Source: Cupriavidus metallidurans CH34
Lineage (GTDB): Bacteria; Pseudomonadota; Gammaproteobacteria; Burkholderiales; Burkholderiaceae
Assembly (NCBI RefSeq): GCF_000196015.1
Contig: NC_007973.1
Span: 2,914,001-2,978,000 of the forward strand
Reading direction: 5' to 3'
DNA length: 64,000 nt
Shown: positions 47,081 through 56,421 of the stretch, in pieces
Layout: each line of letters opens with the position of its first letter
How positions within the stretch are numbered: position 1 is the stretch's first letter
Made by a program: the position numbers and the translations under genes
The notes under the pieces: model-generated
The model's database searches: none
Seen by the model: the letters and a program-made list of their open reading frames with translations, nothing else
Told to the model about the DNA's origin: nothing

Positions 47081-47700
47081 CTAGACTCTCTGCTCCCGTG
47101 CGGGACAACCCATCACTGTCACGCCATCTCGAACTGGTCTCACAACTACAGCACCTGCACCAACAATTGCATCAGAACCTACCGTGATACCCTGTTTTAT
47201 CGAAGCACCAACAGCAATCCATGAACATTTTCCAACACTTACGCTTCCGCTTAGATGCGCTCCCGGGCTGACATGTACTCCATTATCCAATATGCAGTCA
47301 TGATCTATGGTGGCATCAGTGTTTACAATGCCTCCGTCACCAACATCAGCATTGATAACAACCCCTGCCATCGCAATGCTTCCAATACCTAAGCGTGCAA
47401 ATTGACTTATGTACGCACGCGGATGTATGACAGTGGCTATCGGTATGCCAGCAGCAAGCAAGGCTTGGTGCTTCGCCCATCGCACACGACAATTTCCTAT
47501 CGAGACAAATGCGGCATCGAATACTTGCGCATATGCAAGTAAGGCCGAAAAATCACCGACCACCTGCCAGCGGCCATTCATATTAATATTGGGCCAAGCA
47601 TCATCAAAAAAATGACGCTTTCCCAACCAGCCTCCAATCCTGCGTCGGCTACAACTTTGCCATGGCCGCTGGCGCCAAAGAGGGCGAATCGTTTATTCAT
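47081..47700 (-). pseudogene. PglD-like sugar acetyltransferase, reading frame split at a run of seven T
   Basis: The gene starts at ATG 47700, overlapping the stop of the sugar transferase, and reads MNKRFALFGASGHGKVVADA, the UDP-binding N-terminus of PglD/NeuD acetyltransferases. At the A7 run 47606-47612 (T7 in the coding strand) the frame is lost and ends at 47578. The remaining left-handed beta-helix part (TDATIDHDCILDNGVHVSPGAHLSG, catalytic histidine included) continues in the -1 frame to 47081, ending GCPAREQRV. One extra T restores about 206 residues. Options are a mutation, slippage-based expression (ATT TTT TTG is slippery), or a sequence error. Confidence 0.8.
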
Positions 47701-48286
47701 TCTTCCCCGTGAACTTCGGCATTGTCGCCTCTCCAGGAGCACTAACGCCTTCGCGCCCCAGCACCTTCCAGACAGTCAACCACAAGATTTTCAAATCCAG
47801 CCAGACAGAACGATTATCAACATACCATACATCAAGCTCGAATTTCTCTTCCCAGTTTAATGCATTACGCCCATTTACCTGCGCCCACCCGGTTACCCCC
47901 GGTCGTACGTCATGTCTTCGAGCCTGTTCTGGGGTATACAGCGGCAAATACTCCATCAACAGTGGACGCGGGCCAACAAGACTCATGTCGCCCTTGAATA
48001 CATTCCAAAGCTCCGGCAACTCGTCCAGACTACTTGCACGCAGGAGACTTCCGAATGGAGTAATTCGCTCCGCATCCGGCAACAAATTCCCGTCGGGCCC
48101 ACGCTGATCAGTCATGGTACGAAACTTGATCATCTGAAAAGGTCTTCCGTTAAGACCAGGCCGGACCTGTCTGAAGAAAACGGGGCCACCGAGCCGAGTG
48201 CGAATCACACACGTCAGAATCAAAATCGGCACGCCCAGCAGCACAAGCGCCAGTGCAGACAATGTCACATCCAAAAATCTCTTCAT
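47693..48286 (-). CDS. Initiating sugar-phosphate transferase (PglC-like)
   Basis: This 197-residue monotopic phosphoglycosyltransferase has an N-terminal hydrophobic re-entrant helix (FLDVTLSALALVLLGVPILIL). GGPVFFRQVRPGLNGRPFQMIKFRTM, SLDELPELWNVFKGDMSLVGPRP and RPGVTGWAQVNGRNAL follow. Small size places it with PglC, which loads diacetyl-bacillosamine or similar sugars onto undecaprenyl phosphate. A GGGAA just upstream of 48286 supports the start over one 12 bases earlier. Confidence 0.92.
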   Translation of the reverse strand: MKRFLDVTLSALALVLLGVPILILTCVIRTRLGGPVFFRQVRPGLNGRPFQMIKFRTMTDQRGPDGNLLPDAERITPFGSLLRASSLDELPELWNVFKGDMSLVGPRPLLMEYLPLYTPEQARRHDVRPGVTGWAQVNGRNALNWEEKFELDVWYVDNRSVWLDLKILWLTVWKVLGREGVSAPGEATMPKFTGKNE

Positions 48287-48462
48287 TTTGATTCCCAAAC
48301 AGCCCCAATACCGTACCAGCGTAGTTTCCCAATGAGCTTACTAAATATCACTCTGGCAGCGACACACTTCATATATCGCACGACACCCGTGGTACGAACT
48401 CATCAAAATGACGTGGGCTGGTTTCCCAACCATCCAACAAGTAATATATCCAGCGGCTTAGC

Positions 48463-49674
48463 TCATGTATTCAGCAATTTCGAGTAGAACTCAATCATTC
48501 TATCCCAATGTTGGCTCCGCTCGAAACGCTCATGGATACGCGCCCTCGCTCTAACCCCCATCTCCCTCAGCACACTCAAGGGTGACTCCATCGCACTCTT
48601 CATTACGCGTCCCAGGCTCACAGCATCTCTGGGAGGCACCAACCACCCATTAAAACCATCCTCGATCACCTCATTGCAACCATTTATGTCAGTTGCAATA
48701 ACGGGTAATTCCATTGAACCAGCCTGAAGGATAACATTTGGAAAACCCTCGCGATAACTCGGCAGTACCAGCACATCCGCCAGCATCAACGCCGGCCGGA
48801 TATCGTCCATGAATCCCAAGTGATGTATTCGCTGATCGGATGCAATCATCTCCAACGTATTTTCATCGACCGGCGCGGTTTCATCTATCGCCCCAACGAG
48901 GATTAATATAGCATTCTTTGGGAGCACAGAAAAAGCTGACACCAGCTCCGCTACGCCTTTGTCTCTGTTCAATCTACCCACAAAGCAAAAGACAAAATCA
49001 CGATCCTCTATCGCCAACTTAACCTTTAGATCCGATGCTCCAGCAGCAATACCGGATAGCGCAGGTGAAAAATAACTGGTATCAACCCCTGCAATATTAC
49101 CGCTTCCAATCACACACAATGGTTTTCGAGTAATTCCGAACTTCTCAAGATCTCGTTTTACCCCGAGCCCCTCTGGTACAATCCGCGTTGAACAAAAGCA
49201 GATCAGCCTATCGACCCAGATTAATATTCGCTGCTTGATCCCATGCGCAGTAGGAAATATTAATCCGGTAAACGTATGTACCCTGACAGGCACACGGCAC
49301 AACCAAGCTGCCAGCATCGTGACCAATCCGGCTTTCGGTGTATATGAATGTACGAGCTGCGGCCTCACTTCACGCAACACCTGGATCATGCGGACGATAG
49401 ATTTAATGTCTCCTAGTGGATTAATCCCACGAGCCATTGGTACGCTTAAGACACGTAGGCCCTCAGCTGTCTCTACTTTTGCCAACATGTCAGCTGGACT
49501 TGTTGCCAAAGTCACCTGAAAACGACTAGCCAAATATCCAGGTTGCCCCCTTAAAATGGTGGCGAAGGTTTCTGGCACTGTCGTGGAAATCAAGATCTTC
49601 GGTGCCATCTCGTGCAACTGCTGCACCTCGCTATTACCACGATGCTCGTGGCACTCTTCCAGATCAGACTTCAT
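48463..49674 (-). CDS. Glycosyltransferase family 4 protein (PglA/WbpX-like context)
   Basis: This is a 403-residue GT-B enzyme with HSYTPKAGLVTMLAAWLCRVPVRVHTFTG, FVGRLNRDKGVAELVSAF and PSYREGFPNVILQAGSMELPVIATD. The early motif resembles transferases that add the second sugar after bacillosamine or FucNAc. The ATG at 49674 follows GGGAGG and overlaps the previous gene by 11 bases; an inner start at MAPKILIST is possible. About 176 bases separate it from the PglC-like gene. Confidence 0.88.
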   Translation of the reverse strand: MKSDLEECHEHRGNSEVQQLHEMAPKILISTTVPETFATILRGQPGYLASRFQVTLATSPADMLAKVETAEGLRVLSVPMARGINPLGDIKSIVRMIQVLREVRPQLVHSYTPKAGLVTMLAAWLCRVPVRVHTFTGLIFPTAHGIKQRILIWVDRLICFCSTRIVPEGLGVKRDLEKFGITRKPLCVIGSGNIAGVDTSYFSPALSGIAAGASDLKVKLAIEDRDFVFCFVGRLNRDKGVAELVSAFSVLPKNAILILVGAIDETAPVDENTLEMIASDQRIHHLGFMDDIRPALMLADVLVLPSYREGFPNVILQAGSMELPVIATDINGCNEVIEDGFNGWLVPPRDAVSLGRVMKSAMESPLSVLREMGVRARARIHERFERSQHWDRMIEFYSKLLNT

Positions 49675-50782
49675 TGTTTGCCTCCCTTGCACCACAGGCA
49701 GGATCGGCAGTACCAGTTCTGGCAACTCGCTGTAGTATCTCAACCAATCTTGGACCAGTTTTCTGGACGCAGAATCTGTCTTCAACCAGCTGACGACCCG
49801 CTCGGCCCATATCCTGACGAAGCGATGTGCTTAACAGTAGTTTATCCAGCGCCGATCTCCACTCTTCGGCAGAATTTGCCACATACCCATTGACTCCTTG
49901 GCGAACTATTTCCGTGTTGACTCCAACACCCGACGCCACAACTGGCAAGCCACAAGCCATGTATTGAATCAGCTTGTAGCCACATTTTCCCCGCTCCCAG
50001 GGAGAGTCCAGCAATGGCATGATTCCGATGTCGCACTCGCCGATGAGTTCTACTTCTGACTCTTCCGACCAGGAGATTGACTCAACACATACTCCTGGGA
50101 TGTTCAACGCATCGCCACCAATAACGCGGAGCACAAATTTATGGCTCCGCGCCAACTCTTGGAGGGACTCAGCCACCAGTTGCAGATAACGTACCGTGGA
50201 AGGCGATCCAATCCAGACAATATATTGAACGTCTTTCGATGATCTGGCTGCCTCTGCAAGACTGTAACGGTCGAGATCGATGACAGTGGGCACGATTTCC
50301 ACAGCCCGTGCACCTGCCGACCGTGCCCTCAGCGCTAGATACTCATTTCCAGCCGTAATCATGGTGGCGCCCTCCATCAGACCATCAAGACGGCGGCCAT
50401 AGAAACGTCTGACCCAGGCGTTGGCATGTAGATCGTAATTGTGAAATACCGCATCATCATAATCGAGTACATACGGAGTACCACGTAAGAGCGCCGCCTC
50501 TACCCATAGCGGTGCCCACTGCAATGCTTCCTTCTCAATCCATATTACATCGTACTCACGGCGACTTAATAATACTCGGCAGCGCTCCGAATATGCGCGC
50601 AGAAGTTGACCAATACTATAGTGACCACACTCGTAGCGCTTTTGAAGCAAGTCATCCGACAATAATGCCTGAACGGTGACGTTAAGGCCTGCGCTCTTCA
50701 ACCACGGAATATATTGGAAGAAACGAAGGCGCGACGAAGCTCCCAGGCGCCCATATTTGGTCAGCACGAGCACGTTTGCCAT
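49664..50782 (-). CDS. Glycosyltransferase family 4 protein
   Basis: This 372-residue protein starts MANVLVLTKYGRLGASSRLRFFQYIPWL and has the LDYDDAVFHNYD acceptor-side motif and the donor segment YKLIQYMACGLPVVASGVG, where the usual E-x7-E motif is altered. Similar proteins occur in O-antigen clusters. GGAG lies eight bases before the ATG. The 235 bases upstream hold no gene that I can support. Confidence 0.85.
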   Translation of the reverse strand: MANVLVLTKYGRLGASSRLRFFQYIPWLKSAGLNVTVQALLSDDLLQKRYECGHYSIGQLLRAYSERCRVLLSRREYDVIWIEKEALQWAPLWVEAALLRGTPYVLDYDDAVFHNYDLHANAWVRRFYGRRLDGLMEGATMITAGNEYLALRARSAGARAVEIVPTVIDLDRYSLAEAARSSKDVQYIVWIGSPSTVRYLQLVAESLQELARSHKFVLRVIGGDALNIPGVCVESISWSEESEVELIGECDIGIMPLLDSPWERGKCGYKLIQYMACGLPVVASGVGVNTEIVRQGVNGYVANSAEEWRSALDKLLLSTSLRQDMGRAGRQLVEDRFCVQKTGPRLVEILQRVARTGTADPACGAREANNEV

Positions 50783-51017
50783 CTCCAACTCTCCGCAAAT
50801 CGAATCAAAGTTCCGTAAAATCATCTCAATCAGAATCTTTCGAGCAAGACGGTATTCATCGTGAGCACATCATAAAGTGGCCATGCTCTCGCGTACCTTG
50901 CCCAAACGGTCCAAATATCTCATACCAATTCGAGATCTGCGATTCTGGCAGAAAGTGCCGCAAGCATTAGCATAAAAACACCTTTTTGGCTTGCATGTCA
51001 GAGATGAGCAAACCTGC

Positions 51018-51962
51018 TCACCGCCTCGATGCCCTCAAGATCTGAGGAAGCGAACGGAGCAACATGCCGTAGCCACGCAGCGTATTACCAACATCTTGCA
51101 TGCCGCCACGCGCGGCGGAGAATACCGTGCGTGTTATCGGTTCTGGCAGAATCGTCACCACAAGGAGGGCCCAAGCCGCAACACGCGAAAAATGCTTGAA
51201 TCCGTATAGCAGTCTACTGCGCAGCGAATAGAAAAGCCGAGTCGCCTTGATCTGCCGCGACGTACCACCTCCCGCGTGAAACGCCTGTGCGTCGGCCAAA
51301 AATACGATCCGGCCGCCAGCCTGCTTTACGCGTAGGGAAAGATCCAGATCCTCCAGATAGACGAAGAATCTCTCGTCGAAACCACCAAGCCTCTCAAAGA
51401 CGCTGCGGCGAATCAGATAGAAAGCGCCAATCACATGGTCAACATCGCGAGTCGACGCATGATCCCAGTCGCTCATATGAAGCCTCTGGCCACGCAGCCA
51501 CGGAAGCCTATCCAGGCCAAATGCGGCAGCAGAGAACATTGCTGGGGAAGGGAAACGTGCACAAGCACGTTGAACATGGCCGGTTTCGTCGATCAGCTGA
51601 ATGCCAGTCACTGACACAGCCGCGTTCTCCGATCGTTGCATGAACGCCAGTGGTATCGATAGGGAATTCTCATAAACTCGGGTATCCGGATTCAGCAGAA
51701 GCACGAATTCTGCGCGCCCCACTCCTGCCCCCTGATTACACGCTGCGCCGAACCCCCTATTCTCGGCATTACGAATCAGGTGGACCGGGAAACCCCAGTC
51801 ATCGCGCTCGGCCACAAGGTCCAACGAGTCGTCTACGGACGCATTATCAACAATGGCTACTGACGCAATCGAATTCGCAGCGAACTGACGCAGGCTCATC
51901 ATTGCATCCAGCAACTGACGTCCCGAAGACCAGTTCACGATAACAATATCAATATTATTCAT
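51018..51962 (-). CDS. Glycosyltransferase family 2 protein (rhamnosyltransferase-like)
   Basis: This is a 314-residue GT-A enzyme: IDIVIVNWSSGRQLLDAM, VDNASVDDS, NRGFGAACNQG, the DxD-like LNPDTRV and GFDERFFVYLEDLDLSLR are typical of WbbL-type rhamnosyltransferases, and the dTDP-rhamnose genes lie upstream in the same operon. The ATG overlaps the stop of the polymerase remnant (ATGA). Confidence 0.9.
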   Translation of the reverse strand: MNNIDIVIVNWSSGRQLLDAMMSLRQFAANSIASVAIVDNASVDDSLDLVAERDDWGFPVHLIRNAENRGFGAACNQGAGVGRAEFVLLLNPDTRVYENSLSIPLAFMQRSENAAVSVTGIQLIDETGHVQRACARFPSPAMFSAAAFGLDRLPWLRGQRLHMSDWDHASTRDVDHVIGAFYLIRRSVFERLGGFDERFFVYLEDLDLSLRVKQAGGRIVFLADAQAFHAGGGTSRQIKATRLFYSLRSRLLYGFKHFSRVAAWALLVVTILPEPITRTVFSAARGGMQDVGNTLRGYGMLLRSLPQILRASRR

Positions 51963-52588
51963 CCCTGCAATAATGGATCGTAGACCATCATAGCATAGAA
52001 GTTTAGCACACCGCTCCCCCCGCAAATATGGCAGCCAAAAGTTGAATAACTTTCGATTCGGAACTGAAAGCTCTTAGTATATAAATCAACACAAAAACAG
52101 AAAGCAGTTCCCGAAATCGCGCTACCACGATTTGGAACTCCAACATCGAAAAATATCTTGCCACACTCAACAGCATACCTATTGCGGCATACTACATGCA
52201 CACATCATTCTGGCGCCAGAGATATACCGCAAAGCCCATCGGCACCATATTGAACATGAATGGCAGAGGTACAATAGTTCTTGAGACTTCCGCATTCAGA
52301 TAGGTGGCAAGCACCGGAAAAATCGATTGGAACTCCGAGAACAGCTGCTGCCTAAACAACGCACCTGCGACAAACACACCTAAAATAAGCAACAAGGCGA
52401 GCCTGAAATCCAGTCGCCCGAGCACATAAACTGCCAACAGAATGACAGCTGGATAGTGAAATGTTACGGCTAGACAAAGCAGCAGAACTTCCGAAAATAC
52501 CAGCCGCCGCACCCAGAATTATGGCTATGACCACTAGGAAACCAAGTCCAGCCGCCTGCTCCGCTCGTCCGTGCGCTTTCTCGCTCAC
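51959..52588 (-). pseudogene. Remnant of an EpsG-type O-antigen polymerase (wzy)
   Basis: Joining three frames gives a hydrophobic protein of about 209 residues with RAEQAAGLGFLVVIAIILGA, then LLLCLAVTFHYPAVILLAVY, then GMLLSVARYFSMLEFQIVVA and finally LNFYAMMVYDPLLQG. This is the pattern of the C-terminal half of EpsG/Wzy polymerases. Lesions are one base too many near 52480, an in-frame TAG at 52192-52194 and one base too few in the C6 run 52016-52021. The N-terminal half is absent. Its GTG start overlaps the flippase stop (GTGA) and its stop overlaps the next gene's start. Confidence 0.65.
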
Positions 52589-53844
52589 TTTGCCTGCCTC
52601 ACCAGAATTTTCATGCCGGATGCGTCGAAACACATGCGCAAAGACCATGCGGCGGCAGCTCCGGTTACTCCGAATAGTTTGGTCAGAGCCACCAGCGCGC
52701 ACAAATAGAGAGGCACTTCTACCAAATGGAGCATCGCAGTCGCACGCGTCCTTCTCTTTGCTTGAAGTAGCGCGAAGTACATCGATCCAATGGCATTGGC
52801 CAGCACGCCAATGCAGAGAATCCGACCGACCATCACCGATGCCGGATCCGCAGGATGGCGAAGCCACAGAGTGAGCAAACCTGGAAGGATGATCGCCAAG
52901 ATTATCAGGCCAATCGCCATCGCCCCTGAGACTCGCAGTAGCCATCGGCGAAACAGCAGGGCTGCGCCATCAGGATCATTAACCAGCATGCGGCTGATCG
53001 CAGGGAACGCAACGGTAGTTACTGCACCCGAGAGAATCAGCGTCTGCACAGTCACTTCATACGGAATGACATATGTCGTCACCGCAGCGGCACCTAGAAT
53101 TGCAGCAATCAGGAACCGATCAGCTTGGGTCATCAATGGACCCAGGATGCTGCTTACCGTGTACCAGCCACCAAACTGGAACAGCTGATGCGCGAGCTTG
53201 CGCGAATATGTACCGCGAGTGTCACCGGATGACAGACACTGCAGCGCAAAAATACGATAGAACCAGAGCGCAATCGCTCGCGAGACCACGAGGCTTGCAA
53301 TAAGCAAATCCACTCGGGTAGAGAAGAGCGCAATCAGGTATGGGATGCCGAAATTCGCCGCACCAAGCAAAATACGCAGCACACTGATATTTCTGAAGCT
53401 CAGATAGGCTTCACTTACACCACGATATGTCGCACTCACGGCCTGCATCGGCAGAGCGAGGCCAAGCATCAGGACGGCCGATCGGATCTCTGCTTGTGGC
53501 ACATCATTCGCATGCACCAGCTCGCCAACTCCTAATATGGCGCTGACTATGATCAGCACCATGCCGATGCCACCAGTCACCAACGTCAGACGCGTGGCTG
53601 TAGCTACGACGTGTGGAATAACTGCCTCCTGACCTCCGCTGCGCAGCGCTGCCACGCGTTGGGTAGTCGCCCGGCCAATACCCAGGTCAAGAGCTCCCGC
53701 GTAGCCGATGAGGCCCCATGCCAGTGCAAGCAAGCCGAATCGCTGACTCCCTAGCCCGGAAAGGAGGTGAGGAACGGTCACTGCTGCAATCAGCAGCGGC
53801 AGCCCAAGGCCAAACAAATTCCATGAGATATGTGAGGCACGCAT
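52585..53844 (-). CDS. Polysaccharide flippase (Wzx-like)
   Basis: This 419-residue protein has about twelve membrane segments; the N-terminus ISWNLFGLGLPLLIAAVTVPHLLSGLG fits the Wzx/oligosaccharide flippase group. It is the transporter of the minus-strand glycan system and the first AT-richer gene after the rfb block. It is separated from rfbC by 215 bases with no visible gene. Confidence 0.88.
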   Translation of the reverse strand: MRASHISWNLFGLGLPLLIAAVTVPHLLSGLGSQRFGLLALAWGLIGYAGALDLGIGRATTQRVAALRSGGQEAVIPHVVATATRLTLVTGGIGMVLIIVSAILGVGELVHANDVPQAEIRSAVLMLGLALPMQAVSATYRGVSEAYLSFRNISVLRILLGAANFGIPYLIALFSTRVDLLIASLVVSRAIALWFYRIFALQCLSSGDTRGTYSRKLAHQLFQFGGWYTVSSILGPLMTQADRFLIAAILGAAAVTTYVIPYEVTVQTLILSGAVTTVAFPAISRMLVNDPDGAALLFRRWLLRVSGAMAIGLIILAIILPGLLTLWLRHPADPASVMVGRILCIGVLANAIGSMYFALLQAKRRTRATAMLHLVEVPLYLCALVALTKLFGVTGAAAAWSLRMCFDASGMKILVRQAK

Positions 53845-54059
53845 CTATGTCACATTTGCGCCCCACGCCAATCGTGAGACACAGAACGCAGAAACTAACA
53901 TCGGACAAGCATCGCTGAGCAATGCTCGTACCCGGTCCAAACAATTGTCCGCTTGGACCACGATTCAGCCATCAGCCATAGCCGCCTTGCAGCCGTTCGC
54001 CAATGACGGATTGCTACTGATCCAATACCCCCATCTGGCATGACAACCCATATTCGGGG

Positions 54060-54614
54060 TCACTCGAACAGTTCAGCCGAGGAAAGACTCACGCCTGCCT
54101 GATCTTTGGCGGACAACAGAGGGACGACATTCATTTGCGGCCATTCAATGCCGATTTCCGGATCGTTCCATGCAATGGTCCGCTCGAACTGCGGAGCGTA
54201 ATAATCAGTTGTCTTATAAAGGAAATCAGCAGATTCCGACAACACCACGAATCCATGTGCAAACCCGGGCGGCACCCAGAATTGGCGATGATTATCTTCG
54301 CTGAGCTCCACGCCAACCCATTTACCAAAGGTCGCGGACTGCTTTCGAATATCCACCGCCACGTCGAACACCCGTCCACGCACTACCCGCACGAGCTTGC
54401 CTTGCGGCTGCTGGATTTGATAGTGCAGGCCACGCAGTACGCCCTTGGCGCTGCGGCTGTGGTTGTCTTGCACGAACTCCAGATCCAGGCCAGTAGCTTC
54501 CCCAAACGCCTTCTGATTGAAGCTCTCAAAGAAAAACCCCCGGGCATCACCGAACACCTTCGGCTCGATGATCATCACGTCCGGAATGGCGGTACGAGTA
54601 ACGGTCAAACTCAT
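54060..54614 (-). CDS. rfbC: dTDP-4-dehydrorhamnose 3,5-epimerase
   Basis: This 184-residue RmlC cupin has [35 protein letters not shown] with the catalytic histidine, and [15 protein letters not shown]. It performs the third step of dTDP-L-rhamnose synthesis. It overlaps rfbA by four bases. Confidence 0.96.
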   Translation of the reverse strand: MSLTVTRTAIPDVMIIEPKVFGDARGFFFESFNQKAFGEATGLDLEFVQDNHSRSAKGVLRGLHYQIQQPQGKLVRVVRGRVFDVAVDIRKQSATFGKWVGVELSEDNHRQFWVPPGFAHGFVVLSESADFLYKTTDYYAPQFERTIAWNDPEIGIEWPQMNVVPLLSAKDQAGVSLSSAELFE

Positions 54615-55489
54615 TTGATTGTTTCCGAAATGATGTGCTGAAGATACTTGCCGTAAGCGTTCTTTAGCAGTGGCTTCGCCAGACGCTCAACCTGCTCGGC
54701 GGAAATCCACTTGCTCCGATAGGCAATCTCCTCCGGACAAGCCACCATCAGTCCCTGACGGTTCTGCAGCGTGGCTATGAAGCTCGCTGCCTCGAGCAAC
54801 GAGTCGTGGGTGCCGGTATCGAGCCATGCGTAACCGCGTCCCATGATCTCGACCTCAAGCTGCGACATTTCCAGATAGCGCTTGTTGACATCCGTAATCT
54901 CGAGTTCGCCCCGCGCTGACGGCTTGATCTCGGCGGCAATATCACAAACCTGGTTGTCGTAGAAATACAGGCCGGTCACGGCATAGTGCGAGCGAGGCTT
55001 CGCTGGTTTTTCCTCGAGCGACACCGCGCGAAAGTTTTCATCGAACTCCACCACGCCATAGCGCTCGGGGTCGTGCACGTGATAGGCAAAGACCGTCGCG
55101 CCCTGCTGCTGTGCTGACGAACGCTCGAGCTGACGAACCAGGTCGTGTCCGTGGAAGATGTTATCCCCCAGGATCAACGTCGACGGGTCGTTACCGATGA
55201 AATCGCGCCCAATGATGAACGCCTGGGCAAGCCCATCCGGCGACGGTTGCACCGCGTATTGCAGATTGATGCCCCAATTGCTGCCATCACCAAGCATTTC
55301 CGAGAAGCGAGGCGTGTCTTCCGGCGTGGAGATGATAAGGACGTCCCGAATCCCGGCCAGCATCAGCGTGGACAGCGGATAGTAAATCATCGGCTTGTCG
55401 TACACGGGCAGCAGTTGTTTGGACACCGACCGCGTGATGGGATAGAGCCGAGTGCCGGAACCGCCGGCCAGAATAATGCCTTTGCGCAT
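54611..55489 (-). CDS. rfbA: Glucose-1-phosphate thymidylyltransferase
   Basis: This 292-residue RmlA has [26 protein letters not shown] at the N-terminus, LGDNIFHG and [14 protein letters not shown]. It makes dTDP-glucose, the first step of the pathway. It lies 11 bases after rfbD. Confidence 0.97.
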   Translation of the reverse strand: MRKGIILAGGSGTRLYPITRSVSKQLLPVYDKPMIYYPLSTLMLAGIRDVLIISTPEDTPRFSEMLGDGSNWGINLQYAVQPSPDGLAQAFIIGRDFIGNDPSTLILGDNIFHGHDLVRQLERSSAQQQGATVFAYHVHDPERYGVVEFDENFRAVSLEEKPAKPRSHYAVTGLYFYDNQVCDIAAEIKPSARGELEITDVNKRYLEMSQLEVEIMGRGYAWLDTGTHDSLLEAASFIATLQNRQGLMVACPEEIAYRSKWISAEQVERLAKPLLKNAYGKYLQHIISETIK

Positions 55490-55500
55490 GGTACAAGTGG

Positions 55501-56421
55501 TCAGGAAAGGATCTGATCGAGAAGAAGGTCAATGCCCTCCGCCCAGTCAGGAAGGTGAATATTGAATGTGTCCCGCAGCTTGCCGGTATCCAGCCGTGAG
55601 TTGGCTGGGCGCGGCGCGGGCAGCGGATACTGCGAAGCTGGAATTGGTTCGATGCGGGTGGGATCGACCTTCATCTCCACGCCCTTGGCTGCGGCTCTTG
55701 ACAGCACGTGAGTGGCATATCCGTGCCAGGTAGTTTCCCCCCCGGCTGCCAGGTGATACACACCAGTGGGAAATGCTTCGCGGCCTGGGGCATGGAGCCA
55801 GTGGCGCGCGACGATTTGCGCAGTCACATCCGCAATCAGGGAAGCGGTTGTCGGGGCGCCGAACTGATCCGCAATTACCCTCAGGCTGTCTCGCTCGCGT
55901 GCCAGCCTGAGCATGGTCTTCGCAAAGTTCCCGCCGTGCGCACCAGCCACCCAACAGGTGCGCAGCACAAGCGATGCCGCACCAGTAGCTGCAACTACTT
56001 GCTCGCCGGCCAGTTTGCTCTTGCCATACACCGATTGCGGATTAACTGCATCACCTTCCAGATAGGCGCCATCCTTGGTGCCATCGAAAACGTAGTCGGT
56101 CGAGTAATGGACGAACAGACTGCCCAGGCGGCGTGCCTCCTCCGCAAGGACCCCAGGCGCCACGCCATTTACCGCGAACGCCGCCTCTGCTTCGGTTTCG
56201 GCCTTGTCTACGGCAGTGTATGCCGCTGGATTGACGATGACGTCTGGCCGAATCGAGCGAACCAGTTCGCGCAATGCATCCGGTCGAGTCAGGTCAAATT
56301 GGCTTCGGTCCAGCGCCACGACCCGGCCCAGCGGCGCCAGACTGCGACGCAGTTCGAAGCCGACCTGGCCATTGCTTCCTGTTACAAGAAGCGTGGGGGC
56401 TCTCTGTGCTTCACGCAGCAT
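55501..56421 (-). CDS. rfbD: dTDP-4-dehydrorhamnose reductase
   Basis: This 306-residue short-chain dehydrogenase has [34 protein letters not shown] and YGKSKLAGE. It performs the last step of dTDP-L-rhamnose synthesis. It overlaps the rfbB end by 11 bases. Confidence 0.96.
   Translation of the reverse strand: MLREAQRAPTLLVTGSNGQVGFELRRSLAPLGRVVALDRSQFDLTRPDALRELVRSIRPDVIVNPAAYTAVDKAETEAEAAFAVNGVAPGVLAEEARRLGSLFVHYSTDYVFDGTKDGAYLEGDAVNPQSVYGKSKLAGEQVVAATGAASLVLRTCWVAGAHGGNFAKTMLRLARERDSLRVIADQFGAPTTASLIADVTAQIVARHWLHAPGREAFPTGVYHLAAGGETTWHGYATHVLSRAAAKGVEMKVDPTRIEPIPASQYPLPAPRPANSRLDTGKLRDTFNIHLPDWAEGIDLLLDQILS

Noticed and set aside
51959..52201. An 80-residue gene read as its own ORF
   Set aside because: Only its last 17-18 residues look coding, and these fit as the C-terminus of the polymerase remnant.
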